A DNA stretch of 63,272 nt from NCBI GenBank assembly GCA_012839895.1, contig DUML01000077.1, positions 1 to 63,272 of the forward strand, written 5' to 3'. The number at the start of each line of letters is the position of its first letter. Position 1 is the stretch's first letter. Below are positions 57,201 to 60,621 of this stretch, in pieces. Under the pieces are notes generated by a model. That model was not told the DNA's origin and did not search any database. It saw nothing but the letters and a program-made list of their open reading frames with translations. This stretch comes from Peptococcaceae bacterium (GTDB lineage Bacteria > Bacillota > Desulfitobacteriia > Desulfitobacteriales > Syntrophobotulaceae). The position numbers and the translations under genes were made by a program.

Positions 57201-59009
57201 TTGACAGGCGGCAGCTCTGCCGATACCTTTGAAATTCTGGGCGATGCTTCTTTCACTCTCCTCCAGGGCGGAGAGGGCGACGATACCTTTATTTTCAAGA
57301 ACGGATATACCCTTACAGGAAAAGTTGACGGACAGCAGGGCATAAATACATTGGATTATTCAGATTACCTGACTGGTGTTCGGATTGACTTAGAAAAAGG
57401 AACGGCGACTAATGTAACGGGCGGTATCAGTAGCTTCCAAAAAGCCATTGGTGGTAAAGGCAACGATGTTTTGATTGGCAACCACCAAGACAATACTTTG
57501 GATGGCGGCCCTGGAGATGACAGCCTGTATACAGGCGGCGGGCACAATACCTTGATCGGCGGAGAAGGAAAAGATAGGGTTACTGTGGCATATCTCTCCA
57601 CTTATTCCGACCCGCTGAAAGATATTGAAGAATGGATTTTCATTGACACCTCCGGGGACCTACCGGCTAGCCCTGAAGCAAGTGAAGATATTGACAGCAG
57701 TACCGGCGGAACTGTCACTTACGAAGGGGTAACGGTGGAAATTTTGCCTGATGTCCTGCCGGAGGATGCAACGATTACCATCAAGAAACTCTCTGAGGAG
57801 GAGATATCTTCCAATATTCCGGCCGGGCTCATGATTGGGTTAGCCAGCGATATCTATCAGATTACTACCAGTGGCTCCAGATACTTCGGTGAAGACAATT
57901 TCATCAGCATTAAGATCCCTTATGATCCGGCCAAGATTGCCCCGGGAGAAAGACCCGTCATGCATTATTATGATGAAGAGCTGGGAAAATGGGTGGCGAT
58001 TGAAACGGATATCGAATATGATGAGAAGACGGATACCTGGTACGCTGTGGTGAAGATCAACCACCTGACGAATTTTGCCGTATTTGGGGTTCAGTGGAGG
58101 CTTTATTTGAAGGATAGGTACCTGACGGCTGTTGCTATTTCCAAGATGGGCTGGCCGGCTGCAGATTATGCCGTCCTGGTTTGCGGTGACAGTTTTGCCG
58201 AGGCCTTAAGCGCCGCACCTTTGGCTCAGCGGTACGGAGGCCCGGTTTTACTGACCAAACCTGATAAGATCCCTGAGGAAACCTTGGCCGAGTTAAAACG
58301 GTTAGGAACAAAACAGGTTTTCATCGTCGGCGGTCCGGCGGCAGTATCCTATGGGGTCGAAGCCGAACTAAGAGCACGGGGTATTACAATTGAACGGATT
58401 TATGGCGCCGACCGCTATGAGACAGCGGTAAAAGTCGCCGAAAAATTGGGTCCTGTGGATAGCGTTTTCCTGGCCACAGGAACGGACTTCCCTGATGCTG
58501 TTTCCGCTTCCGCTGTAGCCGCCAAACTCTCCATACCTATTTTGCTGACAAATAAAGATGCTTTACCTGTCTCTGTTGAGAAATATCTTAGGGATCATCA
58601 GGTTAAACAGAGTTATATCCTGGGCGGTGAAAGGGTAATCAGCAACGCCATAGAGGAAAGCCTACCCTCGGCCTTAAGGCTGGCCGGTAAAGACAGGTAT
58701 GAAACCAACCTGGTCATCCTTCAGCACTTTACGGATAGCCTCACTTGGGAGAGCGTCTATCTGGCCACAGGCAATGCTTTTGCCGATGGTTTAACCGGTG
58801 GAGTCCTGGCGGCTATGACCTCCTCCCCGCTCATTTTGACCGGACAAAGGCTCTCAGGTGATACGGCGGATTACCTGAAAACCAAACTTCTCCCCTTGAG
58901 TGAAATCCGGGCTCTGGGAGGGGAGCAGGCGGTACCGGAAACTGTCCTCTCCGACCTAAAAACCACCATAGTTCCGGAAAAGGAGGTATCTTATCCGCAA
59001 ATAAGGTAA
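36210..59009 (+). CDS. Giant secreted repeat protein with RTX, ZU5 and CWB2 wall-binding domains (7,599 aa)
   Basis: A single frame of 7,599 codons starts at ATG 36210 after GGAGGAGGAG. A signal peptide ends near residue 37 (PAVYA-EN). An Asp/Thr/Gly-rich stretch follows (about 45-135), then a beta-rich domain with GGAGNDS and GGDGDD motifs (about 230-520). Residues about 640-5,600 are dozens of Gly/Ala/Val-rich beta repeats with a basic period of 54 (consensus T-AYIG--A-V-A---I-I-A, then GxGGGTAGVAGAL), broken by Gly/Ser and acidic linkers and two EF-hand-like segments (about 3,229 and 4,072). The C-terminal part has RTX-like nonapeptides (about 6,180-7,130), a ZU5-like domain (about 7,164-7,292) and three CWB2 repeats (about 7,301-7,591). 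CWB2 binds wall polymers non-covalently, so it should be an extracellular fibre, estimated at roughly 750 kDa. Adhesion, shielding or predation are possible roles; none is shown. Beta-repeats recall LktA-like filamentous adhesins. Confidence 0.9.
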   Translation: MKGLEKGKGIRRGLLLWPVVLTVFCLLFFSPVPAVYAENPEEGVIYSETDLGADTDTDSGADTDTSADTETGTAVDSDTGTGTGAGTDTEIDNETAVDSDIGTGTGTDTGTDTDTGADAGTGTDAGVDMDGQLDELSPGENSGEDMLNGEDLPDGEQLSEEAEQEQEGINQDILEDLYQASSSVIQDAINAALQNSGGDPVTTVYIDGGTYCGDLILDGGLTPNLNGLEIVASGIGGTPTILGNVLLNNLVDFLLQGFNILGLITIQDSRNIAIVGTDNDDSLQVVLQGSVANISLDGGAGNDSINLSGSVGAYFSTGSDGCSWESGITVMGGSGDDWLTVDFSLGNPLPADGLHYDGGDDYDVISFQGGSFQQVEYQAVNSHSGMIKFDGIPVSYEHIEPIYHDGAVENLIINSTGEIYEDLVDWSSDDEITIEYVGNVFEGENIRIAEAIRVASASFETVYFSNAKNVTINALGGNDIINLGLSRGSAGLLSLTIQGGDGDDIIRNNGANILLPGVDLKLEAEQIILTGGTIQGKNISLLAETIYQGGLNLNPYANIENNIQLNGTTVNATGDLLVRALSKQLNPWLDNGFLGVKNTAAGITVVDSVLSAGGTLNLEALAELELELNGFLLSMPFDITVAAANTVAKVIVQGNSNLTAAGDVLLSAIAKAKVASLAKAQGVAAVTFAVSVVHSEAEALLQGSSRVNTQGILTMLAQNDLQVTTAADGFVENGVAGGAGTVAVSVVDTDTRAGIYENASIINSSEINITANSKNEIQTAAQSAINGPSDKVEDILATELNGTPILPPEVQNEIMALLGKLAEGIKKGNDGSGGSGGSGGSGSSGGSGGTGGSGGTGGTGGTGSSGGSGEEELSGVQVAGALAFGSIDNNTEAAILSKELVKTAGLLELTARALTNASVLASGMTSGGTVGAGAAVALLYGNNSNLALIGEEAEINAHDLRISAISEDYAWTAEEEEPCDQTNNYTVEAFSGQSAGDVGLGGAIAFNLVISHTKAFVGKNAQVTLSGGDLTIHSRNYTTVTTKADGVPAQEEESKVESYFAKFNLDGGGDDQGGSGGDDGGSGGEEGPKVGLGASLALTIADILSEALVDDGAIITGARDMNLESDADSSAETESAAGAAGGSAAVPVAAMTVLISQGIAGFRTGTRLDLARDLRVEARSLSKSSAKASGQAAGSSVGLGAALGINILVEKATATTGRDIRAGGNVTFRAQGAARGSSTAEAGTNGGEEEPAEGEGEGGDGEGDGESPTGLIDKQLNLLVTFLNQKCDEALTPKEKENVPQQAPANAQAETSEGKVNAAGAVSLNIAVVSAEAYIPAGITVTAGGELTLEALGNTDASSIADGSATDSGIGIGAAVALNVATVLIQAYLGENTVLNAGGLTVQVGMFEIPAVNEGEDSDTVNTFSAEAISGAGGANVGLAGSLAINVAVNEAKAHVDGKVNLTGDALIRAENSSQNIVQAGTAVKMGQEGQEAKVGVGASFASNVVINRVLAYLADYAEFTGDAGLSIAALLDSFVQTRATAGADPFTDILNQEPTSESKYALDAAVALSVVTNEVKAYSGTGSNIIAGGDTEISAESVSTTNTVSEGNSSGSKAAVGASVALNVIVATTEAALKGNADIGGALSIQASTLNEDDVSAYATARGLNLERYINKFKRTAEQLLSGDFGLDQNGNENKKPQSAQALNNNGAQTPQTKNQNGQNSQQQQQKISLAAAVGVNVMTHNTLAYTGSGLVRVGGPVTVKAESHSNFATLGTGAAVSEGNGIAVGVALSNIFNKTEAYLGSTAAKEGTSSYDVTVRAVSSLNMSEGYRGLIGSEAVAGAASGKEGKIGAAGALAIIDSWAKTLAYIAPGAEVTGAGLITINAEDTSKLAVRAWAADGTVNGQAKVGVGATFAVIYANQQTLAYVGTDAWVDAQGLNILAEKKRVDMTDFRWEFDFDDIDPDNIVFSDIFDVIDLVNFLSSNNYYAEAVAGALSAGDMALAGAFAVLVFNNTTAAYIDEGAEVNTTGNISITARADINAKGIGGSVAAANKKGFGLTTINIVNADWISAYIGKGAEVTAGGDISITSLAEQELTVIGVSGSAAGETGALGVFNLLFTMNTSEAFIGEGAEVKADGSILLRADNHTHAYLVAGGGTASSGNGVGGSLAVLIVWNNTFASIKPGAQVDSKQLIALTAEASELSISAVVSGTYGGKDGVAASGAIKTVRSDTRAYIAQGAKINQDETYLSDTQAISLSATDSTFLLGVSGTGSGGGRNGVGAAADITVLIKNVGAYIAHENEDDDYALSPVWARAAKNITLRAASQEKVVSLTAGFSGGSSGGVAGAAALVIATNSVRAYIGQGAVVFARGSVAIESSDDLLMVLLTGTGTGGGKDGVGGALEASLVRNEIEAYIGMNAKVTALGLGEAVLFADGSGSQSAGRGVLLNARSSENIVAFVVGGSGAGTTGVAGTAAGNIIITSTLAYIADGAKINIVDTIDLKPLDPLYTLEDADSLQEIRLVSESNTLLVSTVGAGAGGGTSGVGGTVDLGIMVKQTKAYTGEAVELQAKHNILLAARSQENHISTTVGLSGGGTTGAAGSLSVSFIANVTEAYTGKETILRSQGSINIWAFDNANMVLTAGIGAGAGSNGFGGSLAIAIFAGSTRAYLGEETRADARGLLEVKAESSENVVATALGATGGGTNGIAGSLAVKVISTTTQAYIGRNARVNQEDPPYGGSEQTVRVLAIDRVNSVGLSGTGSGGGTTGVSGSADVTIIRNLTTAFIGDGAWVKALKDIEIRADSDKYVNSLVATGTGGGTAGVAGALSIIAVGSLLDSHALSGLTGKNEEGQEVSTADEVDGLLVNPFGNFLGDFDQARDINREINNALAAIGIGGYINENSEEALNNTQAFVGRNARVDAGGDLIVKAEDQTVIIVAEAAGSGGGTAGVAGALAIVLLHDCAEAFIGEEAKTNAKGNTLIQAETSDNVFAAGVTGSGAGTAAVNGVTLVHVVRSDTLAHIDNEAEINQNPDYQTPGQSVDILANGNTYIVALAGSGGGAGAAAVGGAANIGLLAKNTKAYIDENAKVSAQKNIAIAAESSQLLVAVAISIFGAGTAAVSGDLGIFTFANNTEAYIGRDAFVDSEGNVKVSAADDSLLLSIVAVGNGSGAAAVAGALSVNTIVSQTKAYIVEGATVNARGKAAGIAVYTGEVGEPQDLAQGAWDEEREIKLDLDGDGIPDEVNVQGANKDFDADQDGNSDGSVAGDLNFKAGSKNEEGGTDAEKDIKIEGKGLGEKLTETIQGLAVVAVSNQKIITATFAVSGSGTAAGAGAVTINVLAAVTEASIGSGAVINNNADGQNNIASSQQTVLVKAATSALVVQTEGTVGGAGAVGMSGSFNLAFINNITEAIAGGLINAKQDILVLAYSREDLHILTANASGGGGAGIGGTFGVGVLNGRTLAYVLAGSNLQAGRDIHLLAEDTAVVNVDSFGGSGGGGLGAEGALAIAILLNNTKAYVEDGLNEENGAKLFAGRALIVEANSAENVITLVGTGSGGGAVGVAGSIGIRIISTTTQAYIGKYAVVNRDAHTDENQIVTVSAFDQVISVEIAGTGTGGGGGGVGAVADITIIRNLVSAFSGDYSEVWAGGDIRITAGSDRYVNSLGGAGSGGGAVGVAGALSLIIINDLLDSDSHNALGGGNTADFVDERLSIDHVGGQLGGSEYTAATEEMVSGLLGNLQVSSYLNETSYDALKRTQAFIGVQAQVKAGGSLVVSAEDKAIIIQLAGSGTGSGAVAAAGSLNILLLHDSAEAFIAAGAQTDAKFDTIVEAVTDDKIFNVAITGLGSGAVTVSGTSNINIIRTSTRAYIGAGVQVNQDASYRTDDQSVYVQAKGDTYLVTSVGTGGGSGVATVDGAANIGVLSKTTEAFIGEGARVSAQRNSVVSAESSQLLVAVTVSIFGSGAASANGDLGTFVFADNTLAYIGAGAVVDSEGNVVVSAADDSLLISVVAVGNGSGGAAMIGVVSANTISSQTKAYIAAGATVNARGNGAGIDVYSGKLGEPSALTDGGWDKYQSGLDLNGDGKNDVQPVNKNLDMDRDNEPDGSVDGNIDFKIHGEDIQVDGTGLGAKLTETVQGLAVVAVSNQKIITTTIAIAGAGGVGATGASVVNVLAATTEAFIGDGAVINSSFSGASPEQTVLVKAASNALVVMTAGTLGGGGAVGASGSFNIGIISNVTWAHAGGSIQAAKDILVMALSDEDLQIHTANASGGGVAGTGAAVSVGILDGETLAYVHKYASLAAYRDILVHAVNDALVVIDSIGADVGGVGGLSGSLAVGVVTHITRAYVENAADSAEAADLYAGRTLEVKAESVVDLTGAAVSAAGGGGAGVAGAIIAKIIGTTTEAYLGDWTSVNLGQPLNSPPANQTVRVWALDTIKSRGAGGSQSVGGIAGAGAAADVTLIRNTVAAYIGKNAYVLAERDKFAGIPAGNIEVLAESHKQAASIVMAASGGGAAGIGGATAVIAIGSVLDSDSRTSLGQALNFIKNVLSTDLVTGKLGNSSHVRDMENSLSTKVTGLGVLVYDFLNDLATESLSKTRAYIGAGAEIQAENDITVKAEDYTAVTVLAGGDGLGTVGAGGGIGIAVIYTTTEAFAETDAVLSANHNISIQALVKDQEKDGTSLELSVAAFGGSAGLVGLGAAVAYLDVENTVRAALNGAQALYADNLLVWATAANNLKAEALGASAGGGAVGASLARAKHTGIMEAALTDNSSTFDIGALEVKALWQTTAAATARAGALGIGSAGNGAAASTQVDPTVKAYFGNDININTTGNILILAQSLINSSTLAQGVSVSLGYSGGVSSANTVISPTNAAYIGGGTVNADGSITILALHNINTDGAIVDYTARADSITPAGGLFGGIGAQAEAASAADVEAYLGSGAEITAGSAVILQSLNYNKAAAEAKGITGGLAALGAVLAEATAGGTTRSYVSGKINSAGALQVRAQGYALSSADCTAAAGGIASGSANHAKAVSSPVVVSYLGDGAEVNVVKVTGTTGNVELHAQSIAGASALSHGVNAGTATIGVSWAEAFITPVVNAYLGNQVEVNAVNDIIIIAAHNYNLDGVKRSEKAYAFANAGSGGLLVGNGAEVLAKQLADVRTYMGNNANVSAGRDITLKAYGNLDALANGNGNTGGVAGIGAVVVKAETNGTVLAYLAPGTVTAGRDLLVTALGSAIPNANSQQAAGGIVSGGGSTAESSSKLDVQVLLGKSPIPGQLGDGTYSAQTGAINGLAKAEGGSTAKADGINISGISVGLSSAKADWEAEAELTVGKNAVLTAGTDLSLKAEQQSTSSSYASSSTGNLIGGTGSKGDTETTSSAIVYLEDLTSLMAGRDVVILARSESITDAEASGQALGLGASGITIVENTLDNTARAQAGAGAQVQAGRDLYFKADAVSNARKAKAESGSANIVGDAMIKATINLNHLSETILDSDAQFHAGNTNQILAQSSLDAHGWSGLDTFAGVQVNKTETQVTVNAITRTILHSGAQVSGKDTYVLAKVTRLQVSAESSSLTNAADSESVAVTGLSINSLAQVMVQGAATEAQNRLEIRATHADVVTNSYAYGEIKSGFTGSIATTASNNLAVRSKLDIQAGSELHAADIWLEALSPHEAGGATGIYQLDAFAKAETVVNYVLKEVEELYYVTREVVEEVTEWLPWPLGEVVRWVTKTIVEPAYRTVYKWVPEVVNSALEMNTSGNYVNESAINLQGDVYLGNARGIKLVIDENGQISAEGGVSATISGSQIVVNDVINDQLGHLTINTPFGELTGNAVIHKNTVVGLFEIINHSDLDLTINNIILVNSNAGQDQDVAIYVRNERDSSQFTVGVSKTPQVSIISTKEGSDITIGGVIENPNGKVSISAGGSIYSASGSAIQANILELTAGAQIGQDADHRLIVHMYKQTFFVHPVLSLTAGGDAYLEVLLLENRRPGDSPPLPVIERLQISRIETGGLLDFYAPQSQMNMSDYDGVYGVGEIISQGEVRIRLDSGYLWDFGDISKPNIIANKAFIYAKGDIGGLSSQSLRTRINYLEATSEQGHIYVRDSGNLTIGGVSSEQGISAYRHVNIEAESIIVTESIVSQIYDDTNNIFLKAGYLELQDNALIRSNGKITLSTAGSGGTFEIRGSIETIHPYDLFIVGGDGNDIIRLYSGAYKKINNLFTIDGGGGQDTVETFCYTSSFIQIFDDKIYYSNWECFSPENLERVEFHGLGGKVEFSVLENTILNKNPDIEYVFHGSDNVDIFYLYYNGSSSNLSPVLSGSKMTGLDGIVAKSLEFTNVEVLEISFGSGNDTLTVNNPVSGVSIKVFGGGGSNTLDLSGYTTALDIELTGPGDQSGFNGRTNDASITFTNISILRGSDAVGVNDSLTGMDVASVFRLGDGISGFTNGGEYTASGRTFVFRGFEVLTGGSAPDTFEISGLAEFTLLNGGGGNDSFNIAASSVFNGDIDGGPGNDSFIFSIWSISGGNIAGGLGDDSFIFQGNGEWLGDIDGGPGSNTLDYSGFELNLKLVLIGLGDSAGFNGSITVWTIFEDQELNREFGDFRNITVLRSNPAIQASLTGLDAGGTFTFASSGDRYVSGGRNLDFSDFAVLIGGSGDDTFNIQKGIAYILRGGDGNDTFAFFDSSQELLAGGIIDGEGGSNWLDYSNFRHLGNPTPLTVNLLEGIIPNKAPGATVTNIQNIIGGPADDTLIGDDNDNIIYGLAGNDIIKGLGGNNTLAGGDGNDSLYGGKGTDTIIFGDNWGTDILYDYEPQSGETPSPGNYVLDFSAVTSNLTITLNPTPGQSLQAGDSPTNPSNLLTYAGSFPDSFIAVYGGRGNDTFILNEQRTTSLYGGAGDDTYRIADGVSCGGLLDGQEGNNTLDFSAYTTAISITLTGFGNAGGFNGVANGLLSGFSNICRLIGGSGLADQESVSEDSLTGLNADATFRLGLTPDLTAGEYTSGGVCLSFSGFETLTGGSSADTFEILGDASFTLLQGGEGDDTFIFKNGYTLTGKVDGQQGINTLDYSDYLTGVRIDLEKGTATNVTGGISSFQKAIGGKGNDVLIGNHQDNTLDGGPGDDSLYTGGGHNTLIGGEGKDRVTVAYLSTYSDPLKDIEEWIFIDTSGDLPASPEASEDIDSSTGGTVTYEGVTVEILPDVLPEDATITIKKLSEEEISSNIPAGLMIGLASDIYQITTSGSRYFGEDNFISIKIPYDPAKIAPGERPVMHYYDEELGKWVAIETDIEYDEKTDTWYAVVKINHLTNFAVFGVQWRLYLKDRYLTAVAISKMGWPAADYAVLVCGDSFAEALSAAPLAQRYGGPVLLTKPDKIPEETLAELKRLGTKQVFIVGGPAAVSYGVEAELRARGITIERIYGADRYETAVKVAEKLGPVDSVFLATGTDFPDAVSASAVAAKLSIPILLTNKDALPVSVEKYLRDHQVKQSYILGGERVISNAIEESLPSALRLAGKDRYETNLVILQHFTDSLTWESVYLATGNAFADGLTGGVLAAMTSSPLILTGQRLSGDTADYLKTKLLPLSEIRALGGEQAVPETVLSDLKTTIVPEKEVSYPQIR
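36360..36600 (+). repeat. Asp/Thr/Gly-coding simple repeat with a 66-bp duplication
   Basis: The segment codes for D-T and G-T dipeptide strings just after the signal peptide. Hexamer-like units (GATACG, GGTACA) recur, and a longer unit starting ACCGCTGTGG at 36426 is repeated from 36492, a 66-base (22-codon) period. As a wall-spanning or solvent-exposed acidic linker it may bind calcium. Simple repeats of this kind can change length in frame. Confidence 0.75.
38693..38822 (+). repeat. Gly/Ser/Thr linker repeat in the giant protein
   Basis: About 43 codons of GGS, GSS and GGT triplets (residues about 828-871) coded by 9- and 12-base units such as GGTTCCGGTGGC-like steps. Other linkers of different composition lie at 39410-39476 (Gly/Asp), 39943-40013 (Gly/Glu) and 41278-41395 (Asn/Gln, ending in five Gln). 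They separate blocks of the beta repeats. Confidence 0.8.
43278..46005 (+). repeat. Representative block of 162-bp (54-residue) repeats
   Basis: The AYIG-type motif recurs exactly 162 bases apart at 43278/43440, at 44040/44202/44364, and at about 45600/45762. Each unit reads AY-G--(A/T)--, a strand of alternating hydrophobic residues, a D/S-rich turn, a second strand, then a Gly-rich turn such as GTGGGTAGVAG. The wider array covers about 38.1-52.9 kb with insertions between some units, for instance at DLLDS near 44698. Confidence 0.8.
44342..46901 (+). repeat. Super-repeat copy 1 (about 853 codons)
   Basis: It begins ISTTTQAYIGRNARVNQ and runs in the order: VTIIRNLTTAFIG unit, DKYVNSL unit, DLLDS-type insert (near 44698), LLHDCAEAFIG unit, SSQLLVAVAISIFG unit, GEVGEP insert with EF-hand segment, LTETIQGLAVVAVSNQKII unit, and LHILTANASGGG unit. 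The same order recurs in copy 2. Confidence 0.75.
45894..46005 (+). other. EF-hand/thrombospondin-3-like calcium segment, copy 1
   Basis: DLDGDGIPDEV followed by DFDADQDGNSDGS (residues about 3,229-3,266) has the DxDxDG spacing of EF-hand and dockerin-like loops. It interrupts the beta repeats inside super-repeat 1. Confidence 0.65.
46902..49382 (+). repeat. Super-repeat copy 2 (about 827 codons)
   Basis: It begins ISTTTQAYIGKYAVVN and repeats the order of copy 1: ITIIRNLVSAFSG, DRYVNSLGGAG, DLLDSDS insert (near 47258), LLHDSAEAFIA, SSQLLVAVTVSIFG, GKLGEP insert with EF-hand segment (48423), LTETVQGLAVVAVSNQKII, LQIHTANASGGG. The offset from copy 1 is 2,560 bases. Confidence 0.75.
48423..48530 (+). 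other. EF-hand/thrombospondin-3-like calcium segment, copy 2
   Basis: LDLNGDGKNDV followed by LDMDRDNEPDGS (residues about 4,072-4,107) lies at the equivalent place in super-repeat 2. It has drifted from copy 1 but keeps the acidic positions, which suggests selection for calcium binding. Confidence 0.62.
49383..50160 (+). repeat. Super-repeat copy 3, partial
   Basis: It begins IGTTTEAYLGDWTSVNL, has VTLIRNTVAAYIG, the LDSDS insert (near 49767) and IYTTTEAFAE, then departs from the pattern. The offset from copy 2 is 2,481 bases. Confidence 0.65.
53262..53430 (+). other. Trp/Val-rich amphipathic segment in the giant protein
   Basis: Residues about 5,685-5,740 contain EELYYVTREVVEEVTEW, then LPWPLGEVVRWVTKTIVEP and YRTVYKWVPE. 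Its aromatic, heptad-like pattern is unlike the Gly/Ala-rich repeats before it and the strands after it, and it marks the change from the repeat array to the C-terminal modules. I recall similar W/V-rich stretches in other giant beta-repeat proteins, without a known role. Confidence 0.6.
56412..57600 (+). other. RTX-type calcium-binding nonapeptide blocks
   Basis: At 56412-56590 the pattern DNDNIIYGLAGNDIIKGLG, GGDGNDSLYGGKGTDTI follows the GGxGxDxUx nonapeptide rule. A second block lies at 57470-57600 (DNTLDGGPGDDSLYTGG, GGEGKDRV). Looser GGxGxDTF motifs occur from 54760. RTX repeats fold into a parallel beta-roll on binding calcium outside the cell. Confidence 0.8.
57700..58085 (+). other. 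ZU5-like domain
   Basis: Residues about 7,164-7,292 begin GGTVTYEGVTVEILPDVLP, with DATITIKKL, and end NHLTNFAVFG. This is the pattern of ZU5-type beta domains found next to S-layer and other wall-binding modules. It connects the RTX region to the CWB2 repeats. Confidence 0.6.
58111..58980 (+). other. Three CWB2 cell-wall-binding repeats
   Basis: Three units of about 95 residues. Starts are YLTAVAISKMGWP, GADRYETAVKVAEKLG and GKDRYETNLVILQHF. Each has an LATGxxFxDAxS-type strand-helix, a PILLT segment and an IxxLGGxxxV segment (IVGGPAAVS, ILGGERVIS, ALGGEQAVP). CWB2 modules work as trimers and bind teichoic-acid-like polymers, as in Clostridioides difficile cell-wall proteins. Confidence 0.9.
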
Positions 59010-59040
59010 TTAGCCAGCAAGAGAGGAAATCCTTACCGCT

Positions 59041-59079
59041 GCCATCAAAATAGCCGATAAAGGCAGGAATGAAACCAAC
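59041..59079 (+). pseudogene. Vestige of an extra CWB2 repeat after the stop codon
   Basis: These 39 bases match 58673-58715 region coding ALRLAGKDRYETN at about 30 of 39 positions and would read AIKIADKGRNETN before a stop. They are out of frame with the giant gene, which ended 32 bases earlier. Confidence 0.5.
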
Positions 59080-59130
59080 TAAAAATAGAAGGTTTAAGAG
59101 ATCAGTGCCACAATATTGAAGGGCGTAACA

Positions 59131-59159
59131 AATAAACCACACAAAATGTGTGGTTTATT
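59131..59159 (+). terminator. Terminator after the giant gene
   Basis: A perfect 13-bp stem AATAAACCACACA/TGTGTGGTTTATT with an AAA loop, followed by TTTTC. It lies between the giant gene and the converging TDT transporter gene and may serve both strands. Confidence 0.8.
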
Positions 59160-59223
59160 TTCATGAATTTCCATATTCAGTCATATTTGGAACTTCGGCA
59201 ACACCTTTTTTCTTTAAGAAAGA

Positions 59224-60312
59224 TTATTGTTTTTTCGTAATTGGAGTGCCTACAAATAAAGTGCCTTTTAATACCCCTAGAGCTGTATTGATAAAAGTTA
59301 AAAGCCAAAGTCCAAAGAGCAGGATGGTCAAGAAGATTGTATAGCCTGTAACCAGAGGGCTAAGGAAATACAGGGCTATTTTTTGGCTGGCAATGGTATA
59401 AGCGGCCAAAGGGAAGATAAAAGCCCACCAGCCCAGGTTGAAAGGGATACCGCCACGGCGCAGGTGATGCAGACAAATAATAAAAATAATGCCTACTATC
59501 CAAATACCAAAGCCCCAGATACAGGCCGCCATGAGGTAGGAGAAATCAGTTGTATTTAATAAACCCATCACTTGAGCATTTTTGGAAGTATCAATAACAG
59601 CACTAACCGCCAGCCCTATAGCGCTTAGAAAAATGCCAAAAGAAGGGGTTAATTCTGCCGGAGGCAAAGGGAACTGGGCAAGTCTGACAAAGATTATGGC
59701 ACTGATGAAAATAAAGAGAAAAAAGCCTATCCCCAGGAGAGAAATATTGGTAATCAGGACAGTCATAGCCCACTCCGGGCGCAACTTAATAGTCAGAGCC
59801 AGAACAGGATTGCCTATGAGCAAAACAGCCATGTTGGCAATGGGGGCCATGATCCAGGAAAAATTCATTGTTTCCGGCTGGGGAGGGTCTTCCACACGCA
59901 TCAAACGGAAAGTGGTATAAAAAGTGAAATAAGTAACGCCTGCAATTGCTATAAGGTAGGCCAGAAAAGCAAGGCAGTAGGATGTTTTTAGGCTTAAATA
60001 CCGGCTCCAGATAAAATAGATATTTGTACCGATAATAGTAGTGGCTACAGGCATAGTCACAAAAAAATTTACAGATATAGGATGATGGAGATCCCGGCGC
60101 ACATATTCATAGTATTTTACCCAACGAATTAGCCAGGGAACAAGCACCAAAAAATAAAGAACACCGGCTAGAGCTGCCAGGACTAAGCCCAGGAACTGAC
60201 CCAAAGGAAAAGAATCCTGCCACAAAAAAAGAATATTGGCCAGACCGCCGGTTCCCATGATAACGGCAAACCAGCCGGGAGCCAAGTATTTGATTAAGTG
60301 TTTTTCCTTCAT
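59224..60312 (-). CDS. TDT-family transporter (TehA/SLAC1-like)
   Basis: The 362-residue protein has about ten membrane helices and the voltage-dependent anion channel/TDT family start (LAPGWFAVIMGTGGLANILF), plus HHPISVNFFVTMPVATTIIG and GWWAFIFPLAAYTIAS. The family includes TehA, Mae1 (malate uptake) and SLAC1 anion channels, so an organic or inorganic anion is the likely substrate. GAGAGG precedes the ATG. It is transcribed alone. The gap 60313-60737 holds a terminator and a short tandem repeat but no gene. Confidence 0.85.
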   Translation of the reverse strand: MKEKHLIKYLAPGWFAVIMGTGGLANILFLWQDSFPLGQFLGLVLAALAGVLYFLVLVPWLIRWVKYYEYVRRDLHHPISVNFFVTMPVATTIIGTNIYFIWSRYLSLKTSYCLAFLAYLIAIAGVTYFTFYTTFRLMRVEDPPQPETMNFSWIMAPIANMAVLLIGNPVLALTIKLRPEWAMTVLITNISLLGIGFFLFIFISAIIFVRLAQFPLPPAELTPSFGIFLSAIGLAVSAVIDTSKNAQVMGLLNTTDFSYLMAACIWGFGIWIVGIIFIICLHHLRRGGIPFNLGWWAFIFPLAAYTIASQKIALYFLSPLVTGYTIFLTILLFGLWLLTFINTALGVLKGTLFVGTPITKKQ

Positions 60313-60562
60313 TACCGAACCTCTCTAATTCCCCAAGTTATCTGCTTCTAAAATCTCAACTGTTGCAAAAACTCTCGCCCAGAAGCATATAGTAGAAGCT
60401 AATATGCTGAAAACGACCCACGGAATCCTAAGGAAAAGGAATCCTAAGAAAACCGCTAAATTAATACTATTTAATCTTAACACAAAACAGAGTTTGATAC
60501 TATCTAGAAATCTTCAGAAGCTATAGTTATTAGTTAGTGAATGAAACAGGCGGGAGGGCCGT

Positions 60563-60600
60563 AAAGAAAAACAACGGTACCGGGAGCTCCCCTGTACCGT
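60563..60600 (-). terminator. Terminator downstream of rubrerythrin
   Basis: ACGGTAC (60574-60580) pairs with GTACCGT (60594-60600), with further inner G-C pairs. On the minus strand the stem is followed by TTGTTTTTCTTT. It is the first terminator after the rubrerythrin gene. Confidence 0.65.
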
Positions 60601-60621
60601 ATAAAAATAGGAATACTTAAA

